Assembly (NCBI GenBank): GCA_946221025.1 | Contig: CAMIMS010000059.1 | Location: 1 to 9,393, forward strand | Source of the DNA: an uncultured Pseudoclavibacter sp. | GTDB taxonomy: Bacteria > Actinomycetota > Actinomycetes > Actinomycetales > Microbacteriaceae | Reading direction: 5' to 3' | DNA: 9,393 nt | In this document: positions 5,806 to 9,393 of the stretch, piece after piece | Layout of the letters: each line of letters begins with the position of its first letter | How positions within the stretch are numbered: the first letter of the stretch is position 1 | Position numbers and translations under genes: made by a program | Notes under the pieces: model-generated | Databases searched by the model: none | Told to the model about the DNA's origin: nothing | The model's input: the letters and a program-made list of their open reading frames with translations, nothing else

Positions 5806-6958
5806 CGTCAGAAACCGGCCGCAGAACGTCACCGCTGGCAAGGCGCGCTCGAGCCACGCGCGAAATAGCGAGATTGCCGACCTCGAGCCGCTTGAACCCC
5901 CACGTCCGGCACCCGCGACCAGGAGGCGCCACCGCGCATCGTCCCTCTTCGCGGTGCTGCTGACGTGCCTGCTGTTCGCGTGCCTTGCATCGGCGATGAT
6001 CGGCCAGCTGTTCATTCCGCCGGAAGAAGTGCTCGGATTCGTGCTGCAGAGCATGGGCATTGATCTCTTGCCCGGGCCCGCCCACGAGTTCGGGGCAGCG
6101 GCGCTTGCGGAGGTGCGGTTCCCCCGGGTCGTTTTGACCGTGCTCGTCGGTGCAGCGCTCGCCGTTGCCGGAGCCCTCATGCAGGGCATCTTCGGAAACC
6201 CGCTCGCCGAGCCCGGCTCGGTCGGCGTTTCTTCGGGTGCGGCGGTCGGAGCAGCATTCTCGATCCTCTTCCAGCTCTCATTCCTCGGCCCGTTCACAAC
6301 GCCACTGTTCGCGTTCGTCTCGGGCCTGATCACGACGTTCCTCGTGTACGTGTTCGCCCGTTCGGGCAGACGAACCGATGTGGTGACGCTCATCCTCACC
6401 GGCGTGGCCATCAACGCCATCTGCGGTGCGCTCATCGCGTTCATCATCTTCAAATCACCCACATCTGCTCGCGAAGAGATCGTGTTCTGGCAGATGGGAA
6501 GCCTCAACGGCAGCCGCTGGGATCAGGTCGCGCTCGTCGCACCGCTCGTGATCATCGGATGCGCGCTCTCCATCCTCATCGCCCGGCAACTCGATCTGCT
6601 CAGCCTCGGTGAGAACGCTGCCCGGCACGTGGGCGTGAACGTTGAGCGGGTTCGCGTGCTCGTCATGGTCTATGTGGCACTGCTCGTATCCGCAGCGGTC
6701 GCCTTCGCCGGCATCATCGCGTTCGTCGGGCTCGTGGTGCCGCACATCATTCGCATGATCATCGGCCCCGCGCACCGACCACTCATCGTCAATTCCATGC
6801 TGGGTGGGGCACTGTTGTTGACCGTGGCCGATCTGCTTGCGCGCACGCTCGTGGAGTTCGCGGATTTGCCCATCGGCATGCTGACCTCGCTCATCGGCGG
6901 GCCATTCTTCTTCTACCTGATTCGCGTCAGCCAGCGACGGGGAGGTGCGTGGAGATGA
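5798..6958 (+). CDS. hmuU: HmuU-like FecCD-family haem ABC transporter permease
   Basis: This is the membrane channel of the importer, working as a dimer with two copies of the ATPase. The product is 386 aa with many hydrophobic segments from residue 48 on. Family motifs are clear: EVRFPRVVLTVLVGAALAVA (105-124) followed by MQGIFGNPLAEPGSVGVSSGA (128-148), the ATPase-coupling loop region GIIAFVGLVVPHIIR (305-319), and the C-terminal GMLTSLIGGPFFFYLIR (360-376). The first 47 residues are a hydrophilic, basic and Pro-rich extension before the first membrane segment, longer than in many FecCD permeases. The ATG at 5798 has GGAGG (5787-5791) about 6 nt upstream and overlaps the hmuT stop by 8 bp, so translation is probably coupled. 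The following ATPase start overlaps its stop as ATGA. The substrate is inferred from neighbours; the fold alone would also fit siderophore or cobalamin uptake. Confidence 0.9.
   Translation: MPSVRNRPQNVTAGKARSSHARNSEIADLEPLEPPRPAPATRRRHRASSLFAVLLTCLLFACLASAMIGQLFIPPEEVLGFVLQSMGIDLLPGPAHEFGAAALAEVRFPRVVLTVLVGAALAVAGALMQGIFGNPLAEPGSVGVSSGAAVGAAFSILFQLSFLGPFTTPLFAFVSGLITTFLVYVFARSGRRTDVVTLILTGVAINAICGALIAFIIFKSPTSAREEIVFWQMGSLNGSRWDQVALVAPLVIIGCALSILIARQLDLLSLGENAARHVGVNVERVRVLVMVYVALLVSAAVAFAGIIAFVGLVVPHIIRMIIGPAHRPLIVNSMLGGALLLTVADLLARTLVEFADLPIGMLTSLIGGPFFFYLIRVSQRRGGAWR
6941..6947 (+). promoter_or_regulatory. Ribosome-binding site deciding the hmuV start
   Basis: GGAGGTG is a near-perfect Shine-Dalgarno sequence inside the 3' end of hmuU. 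ATG 6955 is 9 nt from GGAGG and forms the classic ATGA overlap with the hmuU stop. The in-frame GTG at 6949 would be only 3 nt away and is less likely. Confidence 0.6.
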
Positions 6959-7884
6959 CGACCGGGTTCCGTGTGACCGCACCGCCGCGCCGTCCGGCAG
7001 CTCTGCGGCCGGGGGAGGTCGCGCTCCAAATCCGCGATGTGACGGTCGAATTCGACGGCCGCGCCGTGCTCGATCGTGTGAGCCTTGATGTGCGAGCCGG
7101 TGAGGTGCTTGCCCTGGTCGGTCCGAACGGTGCCGGAAAATCCACGCTGTTCAACGTGATCACCTCAGATGTCGAGACGAAGGCGGGCGAGGTGCTCGTT
7201 GAGGGGCGGCCCGGTTACGCCTGGACGAACACCGAGCTCGCGATGCGGCGGGCAGTGCTCTTGCAGCAGGTCGATATCGCGTTCCCGTTCAGCGTCGAAG
7301 AGGTCGTCGACATGGGCCGCGAGCCGTGGCGCGCATGGTCGACTCCCGCGCAGGACGACCTCGTCGTGCGCGGTGCACTCAAGCGAACCGAAACGGAGCA
7401 GTTCGTCGGCCGCCGGTACCCGTCACTGTCGGGAGGTGAGCGGTCGAGGGCGGCGCTTGCCCGCGTGCTCGCGCAAACCGCATCCGTGCTCATGCTCGAT
7501 GAACCCACAGCGACCCTCGATATTCGCCACCAGGAACTCGTGTTCCAACTCGTGCGCGAGTACGCCGCCACCGGCAATGCTGTTGTGATCATCGTTCACG
7601 ACCTGAACCTTGCGGCCGCCTACGCCGACCGGGTGGCGCTCCTGAGCGGGGGCGAGATTGTCGCCGAGGGCAAATCGGTTGAGGTGTTGACCCCTGAGAA
7701 CGTCTCGCGCGTGTACGACTACCCGGTGCAGGTGCTGGAGGATCCGAACACGAAAGCACCCATCATCGTTCCGGTTCGCGGACAGGATGCGCCCATGGCG
7801 AAGGTTTCAATGGGGTGGACAGGTGAACTCGGTGCGTGGCCAGACGGTCCCGTATCCGATATGGAATGGAGGAGCGAGGCATGA
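6955..7884 (+). CDS. hmuV: HmuV-like haem ABC transporter ATP-binding protein
   Basis: This is the cytoplasmic ATPase driving haem import. From ATG 6955 it has 309 aa. Motifs in order: Walker A GPNGAGKST (56-64), Q-loop at VLLQQ (101-105), ABC signature LSGGE (158-162), Walker B VLMLDEPT (178-185), D-loop TLDI and switch His215 (IIVHD). The run VDIAFPFSVEEVVDMGREPW (107-125) is typical of the FecE/HmuV branch. The core ends near residue 272. A 35-residue C-terminal extension with three tryptophans (Trp288, Trp295, Trp305) follows, and an N-terminal extension of about 20 Pro/Arg-rich residues precedes the domain; the family is usually about 250-270 aa. The start overlaps the hmuU stop (ATGA), and the stop overlaps the next start in the same way. 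Confidence 0.92.
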   Translation: MTTGFRVTAPPRRPAALRPGEVALQIRDVTVEFDGRAVLDRVSLDVRAGEVLALVGPNGAGKSTLFNVITSDVETKAGEVLVEGRPGYAWTNTELAMRRAVLLQQVDIAFPFSVEEVVDMGREPWRAWSTPAQDDLVVRGALKRTETEQFVGRRYPSLSGGERSRAALARVLAQTASVLMLDEPTATLDIRHQELVFQLVREYAATGNAVVIIVHDLNLAAAYADRVALLSGGEIVAEGKSVEVLTPENVSRVYDYPVQVLEDPNTKAPIIVPVRGQDAPMAKVSMGWTGELGAWPDGPVSDMEWRSEA

Positions 7885-9134
7885 ATCGAACGGCCAACCT
7901 GCACGGGAACCGCGCGGTCGCGCTCGCGCTCGCAGTGCTCATCGCCCTCTTCGGCTCTGCCCTGCTGATGCCGGCTCACCCCGCAAACGCAGCACCGCGC
8001 GTCGATATCAACGGAACCCCCTCGGCTGACGGTGAGAGCCAGCTGCAGCTGTCCGGCTCGGGTTTCCAATCGGTCAAGGGCGGATTCGGGGGCATCTACG
8101 TGTTCTTCGGGTGGGTCGACGACCCGCAGTCGGGTTCGTGGAAGCCATCGCAGGGCGGCGTGACCGGCGGCAATTACCGCTACGTGCACGACGACGAGAA
8201 CAACCCCGTCGGATTCCAACTCTTTGTCGCCTTCCCCGGGAGCACCACCCAGGCCGTCGCGAACGGGGGCGAAGTGGCGCCGGATGGAACCTGGTCGGGC
8301 ACCATCCGCATCCCGGGCGCGGTCTTCGACACCTTTGACCGCGACCAGAACGCCACGCGCGTGGACTGCCGCCAAGTGCAGTGCGGGATCATCACCGTTG
8401 GCGCGCACGGGGTGAAGAACGCGAACAATGAGACGTTCACGCCCGTGAACTTCGCTGCCGGCGCCGAGCCGGCCGCACCGGCGCAACCGGTGGAGTCGGC
8501 AGCGCCTGAACCCGCGCAAAACGGCGCGACGACCGCGCCCGCCCAAAACGAGAATCCGAACGCTTCGCCGGCACCAATGCCGGCATCCCCGCCCATTTCC
8601 GAGGAGGAACCCGCCGTGAACGAACCCGCCGCGATGCAACCCCTGGTGCCGGAATGGCTGTTCTGGTTCATCCCGGTGTTCTCACTGCTGGCGCTTTCGA
8701 TTCTCGCGCTCGCCGTGGGAATCGGCGCTTATCTCGCGGCGAAGAGCCTGTTGCTCGGTGTGAATCCGGCGGCGCTCGAACGTGAGCGCGCGAAGCGTGA
8801 GCGCGATGCGATGCGCGAACGCGCCCGCCAGCGTGCCCGCACCGAGCGCCTGGGTCAGCGCCTCGGCGCCAAGGAGGCGAAGGTAGAGCGCAAGGAGCAG
8901 GCAGCCGCTCCCGAACCGCATGGAACGGGCCTGCTTCAGGATGAGGGTGCGAACGGGCTTCGCGACGAGGATGCGGTGCTGAACTTCTTCCGCACCGACG
9001 AGGACGTGCCAAGCGACGTGGTGGACCGTCCGCGTTCGGGTTCGACCGCCTTCGTCGCCGACGACGATTCCCGCGACGGTGAGCCGACGGTTTCCCTCCC
9101 GGCCGGAGCCGACGAGGAGGAGGAGCGAGCGTGA
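7881..9134 (+). CDS. Single-pass surface protein with neocarzinostatin-like ectodomain, in haem operon
   Basis: The product is 417 aa. A Sec signal peptide (1-37) ends at a likely PANA|AP cleavage site. Residues 38-192 resemble the neocarzinostatin/immunoglobulin-like beta-sandwich: LQLSGSGFQ early on, TIRIPGAVFD in the middle, then VDCRQVQCGIITVGAHG, where Cys163 and Cys168 match the short disulphide loop of that family near the end. A Pro/Ala/Glu-rich spacer (193-255) leads to a membrane segment (about 259-285). A cytoplasmic tail follows: Arg/Glu/Lys-rich and probably helical at 297-342, then acidic to the end. There is no LPXTG motif. ATG 7881 overlaps the hmuV stop (ATGA) and has GGAGGAG (7868-7874) 6 nt upstream; an earlier in-frame start at 7836 is less likely because it lies inside hmuV and before that site. 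Its place between hmuV and an HtaA-type gene suggests a cell-surface haem-relay role, but this is inference. No ligand residues can be named. Confidence 0.8.
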   Translation: MNRTANLHGNRAVALALAVLIALFGSALLMPAHPANAAPRVDINGTPSADGESQLQLSGSGFQSVKGGFGGIYVFFGWVDDPQSGSWKPSQGGVTGGNYRYVHDDENNPVGFQLFVAFPGSTTQAVANGGEVAPDGTWSGTIRIPGAVFDTFDRDQNATRVDCRQVQCGIITVGAHGVKNANNETFTPVNFAAGAEPAAPAQPVESAAPEPAQNGATTAPAQNENPNASPAPMPASPPISEEEPAVNEPAAMQPLVPEWLFWFIPVFSLLALSILALAVGIGAYLAAKSLLLGVNPAALERERAKRERDAMRERARQRARTERLGQRLGAKEAKVERKEQAAAPEPHGTGLLQDEGANGLRDEDAVLNFFRTDEDVPSDVVDRPRSGSTAFVADDDSRDGEPTVSLPAGADEEEERA

Positions 9135-9393
9135 CCCCTCAGCCTTCGAAGCGTATGAGCCTGCATGCGCGGATCATGCGCGGCCTTGCCGTGCTCGGCG
9201 CGGGGAGCGTGGTCGCGGGCATTGGTCTGCACGCACTGCCCGATGCGGCACGCGCCGAGACCACACCGGTGAACGGCGTCAACCTCTCGTGGCAGGTGAA
9301 TGAGGAGACCGGCGGTGGAGCCTTCTACGGCGGCTGCCACTTCCTCTCGGCCGGAACGGTCGGTGACGCAGGAAGCTCCCGCGTATGGAGCGC
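9131..9393 (+). CDS. Secreted HtaA-type haem-binding protein, N-terminal fragment (runs off window)
   Basis: Only the first 87 codons are present. The GTG at 9131 overlaps the previous stop (GTGA) and follows a repeated GAGGAGGAGGAG run that serves as ribosome-binding site; ATG 9155 is an in-frame alternative. A signal peptide is clear: a basic N-terminus, a hydrophobic core (about 18-34) and likely cleavage after DAARA (residue 42). The mature part begins with NGVNLSWQVNEETGGGAF, then YGGCHFLSAGTVGD. This is the opening of an HtaA-type domain as found in large actinobacterial surface proteins, which bind haem or take it from haemoglobin. Neighbouring hmuTUV genes support the call. The number of HtaA repeats, the haem ligands and the cell-wall anchor lie outside the window, so the family assignment rests on about 40 residues and the context. 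Confidence 0.65.
   Translation, partial: MTPQPSKRMSLHARIMRGLAVLGAGSVVAGIGLHALPDAARAETTPVNGVNLSWQVNEETGGGAFYGGCHFLSAGTVGDAGSSRVWS

Noticed and set aside
5593..6507. A 304-codon minus-strand open frame opposite hmuT and hmuU
   Set aside because: It mirrors two clearly coding genes, has no ribosome-binding site that stands out, and its composition (Ser, Arg, Thr, Pro) is typical of antisense artefacts in GC-rich DNA.
7719..8639. A 306-codon minus-strand open frame opposite the neocarzinostatin-like gene
   Set aside because: The plus-strand gene has a signal peptide, a membrane segment and a coupled start. The antisense product is Arg/Gly/His-rich without domains.
1..9393. Mobile elements, CRISPR arrays, defence systems or direct repeats
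   Set aside because: No transposase or integrase motif, no regularly spaced repeats and no change in base or codon use was noticed on either strand. Everything reads as native chromosomal genes.

Overview
The window looks like a piece of a high-GC actinobacterial chromosome, most likely from the Microbacteriaceae or a close relative. The evidence is the order tig-clpP1-clpP2-clpX, the paired ClpP1/ClpP2 paralogues, frequent GTG starts, strong GC bias at third codon positions, and a haem-uptake operon of the HmuTUV/HtaA type known from Gram-positive actinobacteria. The taxonomic call is inference; no rRNA or other marker is present. All supported genes are on the + strand, and coding density is high.

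Region 1 (1-4455) is protein quality control. tig encodes trigger factor, the ribosome-bound chaperone. It is followed by a very strong hairpin terminator with a TTCG tetraloop. Next comes a short regulatory stretch with a match to the ClgR activator box, then clpP1 and clpP2, which encode the two halves of the mixed ClpP1P2 protease. After another long inverted repeat comes clpX, the unfoldase that feeds that protease. All catalytic and nucleotide-binding residues expected for these proteins are present. Terminator-like hairpins follow clpX.

Region 2 (about 4456-9393) is a haem or iron acquisition operon running off the right edge. Its promoter has a -10 element overlapped by a perfect 7+4+7 palindrome (ACTTAGG-AGTA-CCTAAGT), which looks like a repressor operator but is not a canonical DtxR/IdeR box. 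Five genes follow with stop/start overlaps at every junction (8 bp, ATGA, ATGA, GTGA): an HmuT-like haem-binding protein anchored by an N-terminal membrane segment rather than a lipid, an HmuU-like FecCD permease, an HmuV-like ATPase, a single-pass surface protein with a neocarzinostatin-like ectodomain and a long charged cytoplasmic tail, and the start of a secreted protein that opens an HtaA-type haem-binding domain. The likely flow is HtaA-like surface capture, possibly through the neocarzinostatin-like protein, to HmuT, then import by HmuUV.

The tig-clp half is conventional. The least described elements are the neocarzinostatin-fold membrane protein inside the haem operon, the membrane-anchored (non-lipoprotein) HmuT, and the unassigned operator palindrome.
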